64,000 nucleotides of DNA, from contig JAJEKV010000049.1 of NCBI GenBank assembly GCA_021234155.1, positions 9,524,292 through 9,588,291 on the forward strand. Reading direction: 5' to 3'. The notes under the pieces were generated by a model. That model was not told the DNA's origin. It made no database searches and saw only the letters and a program-made list of their open reading frames with translations. The translations under genes were made by a program, and so were the position numbers. Shown here piece after piece: positions 51,659 through 63,999 of this stretch (positions are counted from its first letter, which is position 1; each line of letters begins with the position of its first letter). Source of the stretch: Isoetes taiwanensis. Lineage: Eukaryota > Streptophyta > Lycopodiopsida > Isoetales > Isoetaceae.

Positions 51659-52540
51659 TTCTATGTGTAGTTAAGATTAACCCACGATGCAACCTATGCT
51701 AGATATGGGTTGCATGCGTTGTTATCGATGATGAGACCACTACGGTGATCTCTAGGGCGGTGTAATGTCAATGTAGGCATGACCGCGTTTCGCGCTGGAT
51801 GAGTGGAAGGTAGATTAGAAAGTCTACTGCTCCACGGCAGAGGCGACCTCGAGAGAAAAGAGGTCATTGAGGAATGCATTGATAGGAAAAGCACCTCTAG
51901 CCCCATATATGCTTTGATAGGAGGAATCTGGCCTTCACGCCCCATATACGGGAAGGACCTATCCTCCACGCTGGGCAACTAAAGGTGTAGGCATGAGCGG
52001 CATATAGGCATATAGGCACTGTCTCCACGGCCACGATGGAAGATTCACCCTCTTCCTACGCCGGGAGATTAGCCATGCATTCATGTAGATAGGTGGGGTG
52101 GTCACCATATAACCAAAAATTTTATTAATAATTAAATGGTACTAACGTAGTGTCGACCTGCAGGCCAATAGAGCGTTCCGGAGGGCAAGGAGGTCGAGCT
52201 ACGAAAACTTGCAACACAAATTTTGTTGGAATGTGTTGCAAGGAATGAAGAGTACCTCGAACATTAATTATATATATGAAATATTAAAATTTTGATAAAC
52301 TAAATTGTCGTGAAAAGTAAGTTATTGAGTAACTTGTTTTAACGATGTTACGATTTGATAAGTTATTTCGTAAGATAATAGCGTAATAATGTTCTAAAAA
52401 TATTACCTTAAGGTAATCTTAATAAATGTGTAAGTATTATAGTAGTATATTGTATGCATCAGGTTGATTGCAGGTTAGGAAGATTCCAAGGTGGGGAGAC
52501 CCACCATGCCGCCGGACAAAGATCATTTCAAGGTGGGGAG
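51659..52540 (+). other. 3' noncoding region of G1
   Basis: About 880 bases between chromodomain and LTR, conserved in G2 (54426-55360). Holds a perfect palindrome ATTACCTTAAGGTAAT (about 52404-52419) and the purine tract CAAGGTGGGGAGAA just before the LTR, with a second CAAGGTGGGGAG 35-40 bases upstream. Confidence 0.75.
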
Positions 52541-52764
52541 AATGTGACGTTCTAGCACAATTATAACGGCCCCCGGACATATACATCGCATCGCTTCGCC
52601 ACGCGACACGCCACCCCCGACCGACGATACCGCCGCGTAGATCAGATGAGTAGCCCCTAGGGGGGCAACTTGCAAGGTATGTGCATTTATTATTAATGTG
52701 CACACTTACCAATGTGCACATTTATTTAGGTGCACACCTTTCCATGTAGATACATTTATGCCAC
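52541..52764 (+). repeat. 3' LTR of G1, first 224 bases
   Basis: Starts TGTGACGTTCTAGC after the purine tract. It matches the solo LTR at 37.8 kb to ATTTATGCCAC, where G2 is inserted. Confidence 0.85.
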
Positions 52765-54425
52765 TGTGACGTCCCCTACTCGTATACGGTGCCCTCACCG
52801 TATACAAACAGGAGTTCATCCCCCATACCAGCTCCATGCTAATACAGGGCCCTCCACATGACACTGCAACCGTGACGGGTTCCAGTGGGAAGAGTGGAAG
52901 GGTCATTGCACCCCGTCTCCCTCAGGGCCTACCTAGCTGCGGAAGCGTAAACATACATGTCAGTAGCACATACATCAACATCATATGACCATCACGAAGG
53001 ATGGTCCTCCACATATCTGCATAGACAAAGATCAGCACATCACATAGGGAATCCTACCCAAGGCTCAGACTCAAAGGGATGATCGACGGCTTGGGTCTCC
53101 GTGAGTTCATTGCGCATGTAATTCATGGCAATGGATTTGGCTGGCATATGAACATGGCTTAGGGTTGTCCACTCCATCCGCCCCTCCCGCACACTTTGCG
53201 AGTGGTCGAAAAGTGTCGGGACTGGCCAGAGCCAGCCCGGATGCATAGCCAAAGGGGCTATTCCCCGGTTCATCCTCCCAGCCCGATGGGGCGGTAGGGA
53301 TCACTCCCTCCGTGAGATCTACATGCTGACTCAAGGTGACTAGAGGGCCACCGCCCAGATTCGACGGAACCACGGGAAAGTGAATACCACTTCACTGCAG
53401 CCGAGCCCATGCCTTGCCCACACGCAGCTGGCAAGGCATTAGACCTAGTCACAATGATCCCCGGTAGGCTTTACACACCGTGAGGGATCGCTCAAGAGTC
53501 GAACATGAACCTCCTTCTTAGCCAGTCTGGCCCTCCACCCACATCCCTGTGGCTCTTGTGCACAGGCCGAATCTACAGTGTGCTAGACAGGCTACTCTAG
53601 GAGCATCAACTACAAAGCTTTAGATCTCTACCCCCCTTCCCAATACAAGGAGTACATAGAGATACCTCATCCATATACTTCACAGAGAACTAAAGAACTA
53701 GATCTAATCTACAACATAGAGTTAGGTTCTTTAGTTAGAATCTGCTATCTAGGGATCTAGAGGGCTGCTATGGGCAATCTAATAGGCTAAACCTACTGAT
53801 TCAATGACTAAAATAGGGTTTAGACTATCTAATTGGCCAAATACCTGATCCTTGAGGGGCTCCTCCTGACCTGAGCTCGACCATCCCCCAAAACGCCGAG
53901 TCAAGAGAAACTAAGGATGCAATTCTCCCGTGCAGTAGTTCGGGATGCGCTTTGGCCGCTGAGGCAGCCAAAACAGAGTTCTAAAGCCCTAAAATCTAAA
54001 AATTGGGCTAGCTAGGGTTTCCTACCCTATATAGACAAGGGGTTGGCTAGGGTTTCCAATTATCCCTTTGGCATGTGGGATAATTGGAAATGGGCCCACT
54101 TGCCTTTAAGGGCTAGGTGGCCAAATGTGCACACATGGAAATGTGTGCCCATTTTAATGTGTACATTGGAAAATGTGCACATTAATTGCACCTATGGGTG
54201 TGGCCCACTTGGCATGAAGTGTCCACTTGGGAATGTGTGCCCACATTAATGTGTACATTGGAAAATGTGCACATTAATAGTTGCACATATTTCTGGCACG
54301 TCACCCCCTAGGGCTACTCGCACCGCTACACGCTTAGCCGCACACGCCACCGAGGTGGCGGTACGCCGTGGACTAGGCAAAGACGATACCGCCCCGGGCC
54401 GTGATAATCGTGGCCGAACGCCACA
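52765..54425 (-). repeat. 3' LTR of G2, complete
   Basis: 1661 bases, TGTGACGTC at the plus-strand left end and GCCGAACGCCACA at the right, followed by the complement of the purine tract (TTCTCCCCACCTTG). Colinear with the solo LTR at 37831-39405. Hairpin GTATACGGTG-CCCT-CACCGTATAC at 52782-52805. Confidence 0.88.
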
Positions 54426-55360
54426 TTCTCCCCACCTTGAAATGATGTTTGTCCGCAAAGATCGCGGGTCTCCCCCACCTTGGGATCATCAGAACCGCAA
54501 TCAACCTCGATACATACGATAACTACTATAATTCCTACACATTTATTAAGATTACCTTAAGGTAATACTTTTATGACATTATCACATCATTATATTATGA
54601 AATAACTTATCAATTCATAACATTACTAAACAAAGTTACTCCATAGTTCACTTAACATGACAATTAAGTTTATCCAAAATTTAAAATTAACGTCCGAGGT
54701 ACTCTTGATTCCTTGCAACACATTCCAACAAAATTTGTGTTGTAAGTCTTCGTCTTCGACCTCCTTGCCTCCCGGAGTGCTCTATTGGCTGTGTCGACAC
54801 TACGCTAGTACCATTTAATTATTAATAAAATTTTGGTTATATGGTGACCACCCCACCTATCTACATGGATGCATGGCTAATCTCCGGGCGAGGGAAGAGG
54901 GTGAATCTTCCATTATGGTCATGGAGACAAATGCTTCTATATGCCTATATGCGCGCCATGCCTAACCTCTAGTTGCCCAACATGGAGGATATCCTTCTCG
55001 CGGGGGGGGGCGAAAGGATAGATTCCTCCTATCAAAGCATATATGGGGCTAAAGGTGCTTTCCCTATCAATGCATTCCTCCATGACCTCCTTTCTTCGAG
55101 GTCGCCTACTTCGTGGGACGTAAGTAGACTTTCTAATCTACCTTCCACTCGCCCAAAGGAAACGCCGGTCATGCCTACATTGACATTACACCACGCCCTA
55201 GAGATCACCAAAGTGGTCCCATCATCGGTAACAACGCATGCGACCCATACCAAGCATAGGTGGCATATGAGATTAATCCTAACTACACAAGAATTAACCT
55301 ACACAAATCGACATGCCCGAGCCGATTTCTTCGGAGATGACCTTGCCAGTCCCATTGCTC
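54426..55360 (-). other. 3' noncoding region of G2
   Basis: Counterpart of 51659-52540 on the opposite strand, with the same palindrome ATTACCTTAAGGTAAT (about 54549-54564). No coding capacity supported. Confidence 0.7.
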
Positions 55361-55364
55361 CATA

Positions 55365-58300
55365 AATTGTGGGTACCGCTTTACTAAATCTTTCTTAAGT
55401 ACCCACGCCGCGCCTTCCACGGTAAGTGTTTCCACTTGACCAAACATCGGAGGAATTCCGATCTCCTCGTTTTTTCTTGAGAGCTTTTATCAGAATCAAT
55501 TTCGAACTATTTCCACCGCTCCTCCATCATTTCCAACAACGTTGGAGAATCCAAGACTTCGTCTGGGTTTGGAGTATGCTTCTTCAACAAACTCACGTGG
55601 AAGACCTTATGAATCTTTAGGTGTGCTGGCAAGTCTAGCTTGTAGGATTGATTACCTACTCTCTTGACTATTCCGAAGGTCCAGCCCACCTTGGAGCAAG
55701 CTTCTTGCAATTCTCGATCCCCGAGCCGCTTTGTTTCACCTTGATCTTGAGCCAAACATCATCTCCAACTTTGAACTCTCTTATCGTTTCGATGCTTGTC
55801 GGCGATGCTTTTCCGACGACTTCTTGCCGCAAGGAGATAACCTCGAACTTCTTCCACAAGCCGCCGTGATATCGCCAACATCCGCCGCGAACTTCCACTT
55901 TTGACACCGGGTTGTGCCAAGTGTCCGAGTTAGGTAATCGAGAAGTCAGAATTGATCATAAACTGGCGACATTTGGGATGATTCTGCTTGGTGCTATTGT
56001 ATGCAAACTCCACCAAGTGAATAAATTTTTCCCACATACTTTGCTTATTCCAGACATAGTTTCAGTAGCATGTCCTCTAAAACTCGTTGGTCCGCTTCCG
56101 TCCCGCCATCCGTCTGAGAGGATGATATGTCAGGCTCATGGATAGCTTCATCGGATCGCCGAAAGAGGTCTTGCCAAAAGGCGCCATGAACTTTGAATCC
56201 TGTCGGAGATGATCTCCTTGGCATGCCATGGAGCCCAAGATCTCTTTGGTGAAGAGCTTTGTTGTGGTCCATAGTCAGACTGTGGTCCCGCAAGGCACAA
56301 AATGTGCCATCTTAGACAACTTGTCGACCACTACCATCAAGGCATCCTTCCCTCTTGTTGTTCTTGGGAGTCCTGTGATGAAATCCATGTCTGATTACCT
56401 CCCACTTAGCGTTCTCGACACCGCTTAATGGCTCTAATGCCCCCGAATGAAGTTGTTCGCCTTTGTCGGCCGACATAGCTGGCATTCCTTGATGTAGCGA
56501 AGCCACCGCTTCTTCATTCCGGCCAATAATAGCTGCTGCGTACTTTGAAATATGTTTTCATGAATCCCGCATGGCGGCTATTGGGCTGTTGTCAGCGTGT
56601 CATGGAGGATCAATTTCCTTATACCCGATGATGGCACGCACAACTTGTTCTTATGGTATAACAGGTTGCCTTCCTTCTTAAAATGCTTAAAGGCTTCCGC
56701 TCCTTATCTGTTTCTAGCCTCCCTAGAGAGACTTGCCCATACTTCCTTGAAATCCACGCCCGTTGGCAAGGACTCTTCAATCTTCTTACCAAAGTCATTT
56801 GGAGATCGCCGAAATTGCATTGCAATGCACTCTAGTTGTCAGGGGATGCCTTGAAAGCGCATCCGCTACCACATTGAGCTTCCCTGGCTTGTAGACTATA
56901 TCAAAGTCGTACTCTTCAAGGAACTCCATCCACCTTCTCTGCCTCAGGTTGAGGTGTGGTTGCGTGAATACATATTGGAGGCTCTGGTGGTCTGTATCCA
57001 ATTGGAACTTCCTTCCCAAAAGGTAGTGCCTCCAAATTCTTAATGCCACGACAACCTAGCAATTCGATCGAGGCGTGGGGGTAGCTGCGTTCGGCGTCGT
57101 TCATCTTCACGGAATCATCGCTACCACCGCTCTTCTTCTTGCATAAGCACTGCTCCTGTAGCTATCTTACTTGCGTCCGTCGCTACAAGCTTATCTTTCT
57201 CCGGGTCCGGCAGGGTTAAGACTGGGGCTGTTGTTAAAGCTTCCTTCAACAATTCAAACCCTGCTTGGGCTTTCTTGTGCCAATGCTCTGCCCAATCTTT
57301 CACTTTCTCTGCCCTCGTCAAGTCTGTTAGCGGGGCTGCTATCTTGGCAAAGTTCTTCACGAACTTCCTGTAGTACCCTGCTAGGCCGAGGAAACTTCTG
57401 ACTTCATGCACATTCTTCGGCGCCGGCCACTGAATGACGGCTTCAATCTTTGCAGGATCCGTCGAGATGCCTTCTGCTGAGATCACATGACCTAGATACT
57501 CCACCTTCTTCAAGGCGGTGGCACCCGACAACTTGGCGCATAACCGGTGCCTCTTCAACTTCTCCAAGCACTCTTCTCAAGTGTTATGCGTGCTCTTCAA
57601 GGGATCCGCTATACACCAAAATGTCATCAAAGAAAACAATCACAAAGGTGTCTAAAACTCCCCAAGATGTCGTTCATGAGCCTCATGAACGTTTGGGCGC
57701 TCGATAAGCGAAAGGCATTACCGTGAACTCATAGTGCCCATACCGCGTTCCGGCGGTCTTATGGATATCTTCTTCCTTTATCCTGATCCGATGATAACGA
57801 CCTTAAGTCGATTTTGAGAAGATCTTTTGCGCCTTGGAGTTGATCCATCAAGTCATCGATCCGGGGAGCGATACTTCCTTTATCCTGATCTGATGATAAC
57901 CTGACCTTAAGTCGATTTTGGAGAAGATCTTTGTGCCTTGGAGCTGATCCATCAAGTCATCTGATCTGGGGAGCGCATACTTGTTCTTAATGGTGTGCTT
58001 GTTCAACTGCCTATAGTCTATGCACATCCTTAAGCTGCCATCCTTCTTCTTAACGAAGAGAATGGGCGCTCCAAATGGCGAAACACTAGGTCTAATAAAA
58101 CCTAGGTCAAGCAGCTCCTGCAACTGCTTCTTTAGCTCCGACAACTCCTGCGTTGTCATTCTATATGGAGCCTTGCTCGTTGGCTTTGTTCCCGGTTCGA
58201 GTGCAATCTCGCACTCGACTCCCCTGTAAGGAGGGAGCTGCTTGATCTCGTCTGGAAAGAGATCGTGGAACTCCGTGATCAGCTTAGCTACTTGCTTCGG

Positions 58301-59460
58301 CAACTTGCTGAGCACCTTGTCTTCTTTGCTTCCATCCGATTCCGGCTCACTAATCTCAAGCTTGAAGATGTACGCCACCTGCTCGCTCTTGATGCACTTG
58401 AACAGCCTCTTAGAAGACATGCACTGCATGATGGGAACAACTTCTTTACCTGTGATTTCGATGATCTTGCCGTCAGGCGTCGGGAAGGTCACCTTCCGCT
58501 TTCCACAGTCGATAATGGCCCCTGCTGGCCCAAGGTACTCCATTCCTATGATCAAGTCATACTTGCCAATGCCCATTACTTCTGCCCCCATCTGGATATT
58601 AATCCATGGCAAGTCGATGTCGAAGTTAATTCTCTTGCCCGCCGTCTGCCTTACTGCACCACTTGCTAAGACAACCATGGAATAAAATAACGGCTAAGGT
58701 TAGCCAAATGGCTATTTTGTAGCAGTTTTGCAAAGGAAAACGGCTAAAGTAAATAGAAAAAATGCCCAAAAAAAAGAAAATTTTAGCCCAATTTTTTTGT
58801 CGCCCAAGTGAGTTTTTAGGTTGAATAGCCAAACCTTTACCTCCAGACATATCCATCAGGACATCGATTAGCTAAACCTAAGATAGAGTGGGCTTGGAAA
58901 AATGGATAGATTAGCCTGAAATTCAACACCAATGTATGTAACTTTAAGAAATTTCAAATAGGGTTTATATTTTTCTTTTTCTTTTTTTCCACTTTCTTTC
59001 TTGTTCCAAGTACAAAGTTGAAGCATTAGAGGAAAAGAAACAATGTAGTCCCTTTTTTTTTTGGTTTTTGAACATGTTCATGTATGTTTGTGTCTTGATT
59101 TATGTATTTACAATAAATTCAATGTCTTTGCCAAAATGCTTGGATTTTTTTAAATTACTATAGCGTGATGGCTAATATTTGTCTTTCCATTTTGTGAAAG
59201 TTTAGCCAAAAGCAAGAAACTGTGATGGAGAAAAACCATTTAGTTTAGCCAAGTGTTAGAAACTTCTAGCCCCAATTTGAAGGTAGTTTAGCTAAACCTA
59301 TTTTGGCTACACTAAAATATAGGAGTAGTAATTTATTCCATGAAGACAACGGGTCTTGGCTTGGACTTTAGCGGCTTCAACTTCAACATTTGAACCATTC
59401 TGGGGGATGCAAAGTTATGGCTACTTCCTGAGTCTATCAAGACTATGAAGGACTTTGCCT
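55365..59460 (-). pseudogene. Pol of G2
   Basis: Same domain order as G1: chromodomain and integrase C-terminus (PAHLKIHKVFHVSLLKKHTPN at about 55560-55630), integrase core (55900-56500), RNase H (56800-57110), RT (57121-58280) and protease region (58300-58678 and right of the inserted DNA transposon). Broken in many places. Confidence 0.85.
58679..59339. mobile_element. Small non-autonomous DNA transposon inside G2 pol
   Basis: Absent at the matching place in G1 (near 48440). About 660 bases with ends GGAATAAA and TTTATTCC. CATG occurs on both sides (58676-58679, 59339-59342), so the target duplication may be CATG with ends GAATAAA/TTTATTC, or AT with one base more in the ends. The motif GTTTAGCCAA/GGCTAA recurs near both ends, as subterminal repeats do. 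No coding capacity. Superfamily unknown. Confidence 0.75.
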
Positions 59461-60960
59461 TGGCCTTCCCTACTGTGGAAATTACTTTATACTGGCTCTC
59501 TGCTTGCTCTGTATCTATTGCGGCAAAGATGTGGCACTCACCCTGGATGTAGTCACGGGCTTCTTCGCCGTCGTCGTCAGACAGAGCGTCCCAATCTCCT
59601 GCACTCATGACGTAGGGACAGTTTGTTATCCTATGGCCTGGCTGGAAACACCTGAAGCACAGCTGCTTTTCTATGCACTCCTGCCTCTTTTCCTTGGGCA
59701 TCGCCTGCAAAAAGGATCATCTTTTTGCTTTGGAGTAGTTTGACCCCTCCTGCTTGTCCTTGAAGGACACACGCTTCTTCTCCTGCTTTGTTTCCCACGG
59801 TTTCCCACCATATGGGGCTCTAGGTGAACTGGATTTGCTGCCCTAGGGCTATAGCTTCACGTCGCCTTGCCTTTATCACGGAAATCACTGGCATACGCCC
59901 GCTATTTGCCGGTCCCGACCGACCTGCAAGCTTATAGCCTTGGACTCGGCCCACGATCTTTGTCCTAGGGTTTATTGCTCTCACAAGCTTGCGGATCTCC
60001 TCATTCACCCCTCGATATAGCTTTCCCTTTGCATGCTTCTCTCCCAACCCGGCACATACTGCCTTAGCCTCATGAATTCCTCTGTATATTTTCGGACTGA
60101 TTTGTTTCCCTGTTGGAGCCTATAGAACTGGCTGCATCATGCTGGACTTATGTTCCCTCGGGGACGTAATGGCTTTTGAAGGCTTTAGCGAACTTTCACG
60201 AACTTACAAGCATCCCTGCTTAAGCCATGTGCCTTTGCATAACCCTTCCACCAAATCGGCGGCTCCTTTCAAGTTGGCATTTAACTCTGTCTTTGTCCTT
60301 ATCTTTCATGCCATAAGCATTTCCAGTACTCACTCATTTGGGTCCAGCCATGCCTCTGCTTCCAATCGACTGTTTCTCCCCCGAACTGTTCGATTCAGGG
60401 CCTTCCATACATTGCCGGTCACGGAATCTACCTTCTTACGGTAGTCGAGGCCCCGGTGTCTCTTTGTCGTCCATCGGGGTGTTCCTCGCCTTCCATCTTG
60501 GTGTTCCTTTGCCTTCCATCAGTCTGATCCGAGCACCGCTCTTCCTCTTCCTCGGTGAGTCAGTGCGAACTTGAGTCGGAAGATTCCGGACTGGAGGATC
60601 TCCTTCTCTTGCTCCTCTTCTTGTCCCTTCACGCTCGAAGGAGCTGATTGCGAATCGAAGCGTTGCCCCTCACCGAACCCATTCTTGCGCGGACGGCAAG
60701 GCCTTTATCCGCTCAGTCAAGTCCTCATCCGGGATATCTCCTCCTCTGGGGTCATGGGTTCCCTATCTTCAAATAGGTTCCTTAGGTGGTGGTGCGGGGT
60801 TACGTTCTTCTATAAGGTCTCATGATTTGTCGTTCCCCGCGTTTAGGCTTCTATTTGCATACACAAGCAATTCATGGCTATTTGGTTAGTTTCATTTGTT
60901 CTCTTGCATTGTTTATGTTTGTTGGTATGATTGTGGGGCAAAAATACATCAACAAAGCAT
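59333..60960 (-). pseudogene. Gag of G2
   Basis: Zinc knuckle CFRCFQPGHRITNC, EKQLCFRCF, and the Gag-domain remnants EIRKLVRAINP and GEKHAKGKLY. Broken; the N-terminal half is hard to follow. Confidence 0.8.
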
Positions 60961-61031
60961 TTAAAGTGCAACAGAATTGTATTTATATATCATATAATAT
61001 TTTAGTACAAAAAGTCTCCGGGATCAAGAGT

Positions 61032-62540
61032 TTAACTAGTCTTGAAATCGCCAGGTAAAGGCGGGTTGTCTTCAAGGAACTTCTTAACTTGGGCCGTCCC
61101 TCGAAAGTGACCCAAGTTCACGATGATGCTTGCCGACGAGCCTCCTGTATGGCTCTCACCGGGTCTTCTACCCAGCTGGTGGGATGTAAGGGCCTTGATC
61201 CTTTCGCCGATCTCGCGACGTCGGTGGGGTATGGCGAAGTCGAAGAGGTCGAGTGCCATTGCCCTCTTGACCAGGACAGCATAGTCAACATTTGTTGCTA
61301 TTCGAGCATGCCCGCGAGCCCTGAGAGTGCTGTCGGCATGAACACTCCTTCTTCACCTCGGGACTGAACTTGCGGTGTATTACCGCTATTCTCCCATCCA
61401 TCAGCGGCGGCAAGTAGTACTGGCGACACATGCGTTGTAGCCCTTCGAGAAGCTTCTCGGCTTGTTTGGCCTCGGCTCTGTCTTGGCCCTCGTCGACCTC
61501 AATTCGGTCGGCTCACCCGTAGTCTTCAATTGTGCGGTGAGCCTCACGAGTCGATTCCTTCTCCTTTTGGCGGGGTGATGTCGAAGGACTTCGGCATTAG
61601 GATGCTCGTGGTCTTCCCACGGATCCCCATCTGTTCTTGGAGGCGAGGAACTCCCTCCTCGTTGGCGACTCCGCTCGTCCATCATTTGCACGATCTTTGC
61701 CGTAGGCTGGATATCGGAGGTCGTCTCCCCTGTGTAGGTGTCGGCCTCCCTCACTTGAAGCGGAAAGTCGAGGCTCCCCGGACGATGAAGTCGTCCATGT
61801 CGGTCTGCCGCCGATTGGTGGAGCAGTTCGTCAACACGAGCTCCCTCTCCCGCATTCGGGAAGGTTACGGATGTCGTGAGGGAGTAGATGATAGGGGCTA
61901 GGCTTGTGATGCCTAGCCCAGTGGGGAGCAACTTCGATGCCCTTACGGCTCTACGCTTTCGAAGTTGATCGGCTCTGCTTCGCTTGGCGTTCTTACCGTC
62001 TGAGTCGGCTGCGTGTATCCGCCGTCGTCAGGCTCCTCGCCGTCCTCTCTTGACTCTGTTCCTGGCGATCTTTGCAGAAGCATACGCTCTTACCTTGGAC
62101 TGCTATGGGGTCTACCTCCATCGGAGGGATAGAGGATTGCCCCCCATCGGGTTTTTTGTGATGGGATAAGAAGATGGCTAGAGGCTGCGGTGTAAGAGAA
62201 GTACTTGGTCTGTTGGTCATGTCGGGACCATGTAATCGAGCGACCTCTGCGCCTTGTTAGTCAAGTACTTGGCGATGTTGGGGACATAAGCCCAAAAGTA
62301 CTTGAAGGGATGGGCGGGGAGCGAAGTATCCTATGCAAGGGGGACTTGAACAAGGAGGGTCCTACCCTAGCCTGAAATTCGCTAACTTTTTGCCTATATC
62401 TTTGGGGTTGCATTTAAGCGTAGCTTGGATGTCAATTTCCTTCCCAAAGACTTGGAAGATGTCGTTGACATCCCGAGCAAAGATATAGACCATCGGCGCC
62501 GTACCATCGCCCAAGTCGGCAGTGGCCATGGATCTAGCAA
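61032..62540 (-). pseudogene. Accessory ORF of G2
   Basis: Counterpart of 45207-46733: RDVNDIFQVFGKEIDIQATL near the start, TSIPPMEVDPIA, LGITSLAPII, FPLQVREADTYTGE.TSDIQ in the middle, VKKFLEDNP at the end. Broken, but similarity extends over the whole length, including the acidic part, so it belongs to the family. Confidence 0.8.
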
Positions 62541-62644
62541 AGAAGGGAGTATCAAACGGATGAAGCGCCTCGTGGAGCTGAAAAGATCGCCTAAGCAAAG
62601 TGGGGAGCAAATTTGCGAGGGTGCCAATTGAGAAATGGGGACTT

Positions 62645-62652
62645 ATTTATAG
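62645..62652 (-). promoter_or_regulatory. TATA box upstream of the G2 accessory ORF
   Basis: TATAAATA on the minus strand in CCTTTTCTATAAATAAGTCCCC, at the same place as in G1. Confidence 0.5.
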
Positions 62653-62837
62653 AAAAGGGGAAACCCTAATTTTTGGATGACCTAGAATTTACCGAGATTA
62701 GGCAATTCTGATCTATTAAGGGATGCAATTGCAAGTTTGAAGACTATTTCTAGGGTTTGAGCATGTTAAGAACAACTACTGAACCTATTGTACAATTTGG
62801 AGATCATTTGGTGAAAAATGAGATGAGGCGCGAGGTC

Positions 62838-62896
62838 TCACGTTGCTGCACCGATTTTAAAAATGTCGAAATCTGTCTCGCGCGGCGACGTGAGAC
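62838..62896 (-). other. Hairpin 2 of G2
   Basis: Inverted repeat with GGTCTCACGTTGC and GCGACGTGAGAC ends, matching hairpin 2 of G1. More eroded than hairpin 1. Confidence 0.75.
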
Positions 62897-63028
62897 ATGG
62901 GTTCTAATTGGGCTAGGCTTACTCAATTTAAGTGATCTAAGGCTGTAATTCCACTAAACTCATCGAGTTAGGTAGAATTGACCCCTTACTTGGTCGATTT
63001 GGAGCTGTTTTGGGCATTTTTGGGCATG

Positions 63029-63096
63029 GTCTCACACGTTGCGCCCAGCCCGATTTCTAAAATCTAAAAATCTGTCCTGGCGCGACGTGTGAGACA
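63029..63096 (-). other. Hairpin 1 of G2
   Basis: GTCTCACACGTTGCGCC and GGCGCGACGTGTGAGAC arms with AT-rich centre. Arms still pair although the inner bases differ from G1 (GATTT/AAATC in place of GAAAATGAA/TTCATTTTC). Confidence 0.85.
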
Positions 63097-63243
63097 TCGT
63101 CTCAATTTTGCTCAAAACTCCAATTTAATTAAAACAAAAGCTAGGGATCGATATCTTGACCTATTTAAACGGGGTTTGACACTTTATTTACACAAAATTT
63201 TCTTTATATTAACAAAATTTTCCAGTTATTTACAAAACTCAAG

Positions 63244-63999
63244 GGCGTTCTCCCTTGATGTGCCTGGCAAGATACATATCCTGCCTCATGAGGGTAACCC
63301 TCTTCGCGTGCACCGTGCAGGCCGTTGAATCTTCAAAATGCTTTACTATGTTCGCTTCGGCCGCCTCCTGTAAACACAGCAAGATCTCGTCGGTCCGCAT
63401 GTATACGTGTTATATTCTTGCATAACCCAGCGGACCAAAGCGTTGGGGCGTATACGGGAATCAAGAGTCCGTAACTCTTACGGAAATGGCGGATCTCCTT
63501 GAGGGCTCTGTCTTCTAGCTTCTTCTTCTTGTTAAAGCTTCTTCCACGGTGCTTTGGGGAGGCTTGGGCCCGGGTGGCGGTGGCTTCAGGTTACGCCTTG
63601 GGGGTACTCGCCTTATTTGTTCTTACCCGATGCTCACGGAAATAGGCATTGTATGCCTCCCACTTCTCCACATAGGAGTTGTGCTCTCTAATCCTCTTCG
63701 ATAGACCTTTACGGGGTCTATCACATAGGCCTCCCGGGTCGCGGGGGGCTTTAACCCCGTCCCCACGCCGGAAGCGGTGGGGGCTTAAGCCGAAGGTCCT
63801 GGGTCTCCTCACGCTCTTGGGCTATCTCGCTCAGGGACCTCTTCCTCTGACCAGGGGGCTTTGAAGAGCTTGCCCCGTCTCGCTCGTGCACGTAGTCTTC
63901 ATCCGAAGTCGTCGGTGAGTGGGGAGTCTCCTCTCCCGGCGGCTCGTTGATGACAAGATCCACTGCCCGCTTCCCAACTTTTATCACCTTCCTCTTGCC
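63244..63999 (-). pseudogene. Histone H3 / CENH3-like coding region of G2
   Basis: Second copy of the H3-like region, running off the right edge. Clear landmarks on the minus strand: EIRHF and LLIP (about 63500-63450), [10 protein letters not shown] and [11 protein letters not shown] (63395-63310), [10 protein letters not shown] (63309-63280), and [10 protein letters not shown] before the end (63275-63246). HAKRVT is the canonical H3 spelling; G1 has HEKRVT. The KWEAYNAYF segment and basic tail lie at about 63660 and beyond. Broken, as is the rest of the element. Confidence 0.82.

Larger units (their letters stand above)
43638..52764 (+). mobile_element. Ty3/gypsy chromovirus copy G1 with H3-like and accessory ORFs
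   Basis: Fossil, broken: several breaks, most in pol, while accessory ORF and gag are open. Order: H3-like coding region, twin hairpins, TATA box, accessory ORF, gag, pol (protease, RT, RNase H, integrase, chromodomain), 3' noncoding part, purine tract CAAGGTGGGGAGAA, and the start of the 3' LTR (52541). No 5' LTR: the left edge abuts segmental duplication copy 2 inside the H3-like region. G2 is inserted in its 3' LTR. LTR divergence cannot be used for dating; being the host of G2, it is the older insertion. Confidence 0.9.
52765..63999 (-). mobile_element. Ty3/gypsy chromovirus copy G2, same family, inserted in G1
   Basis: Fossil, broken, with clearly more breaks than G1 (well over ten). 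Order on the minus strand from the right edge: H3-like region, twin hairpins, TATA box, accessory ORF, gag, pol with chromodomain, 3' noncoding region, 3' LTR. Its 5' LTR lies beyond the window. The LTR end at 52765 sits inside the G1 LTR; the expected target duplication is GCCAC. A small DNA transposon interrupts its pol (58679-59339). G2 inserted after G1, yet carries more damage, so the two copies decayed at different rates or G2 arrived already damaged. Confidence 0.9.
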
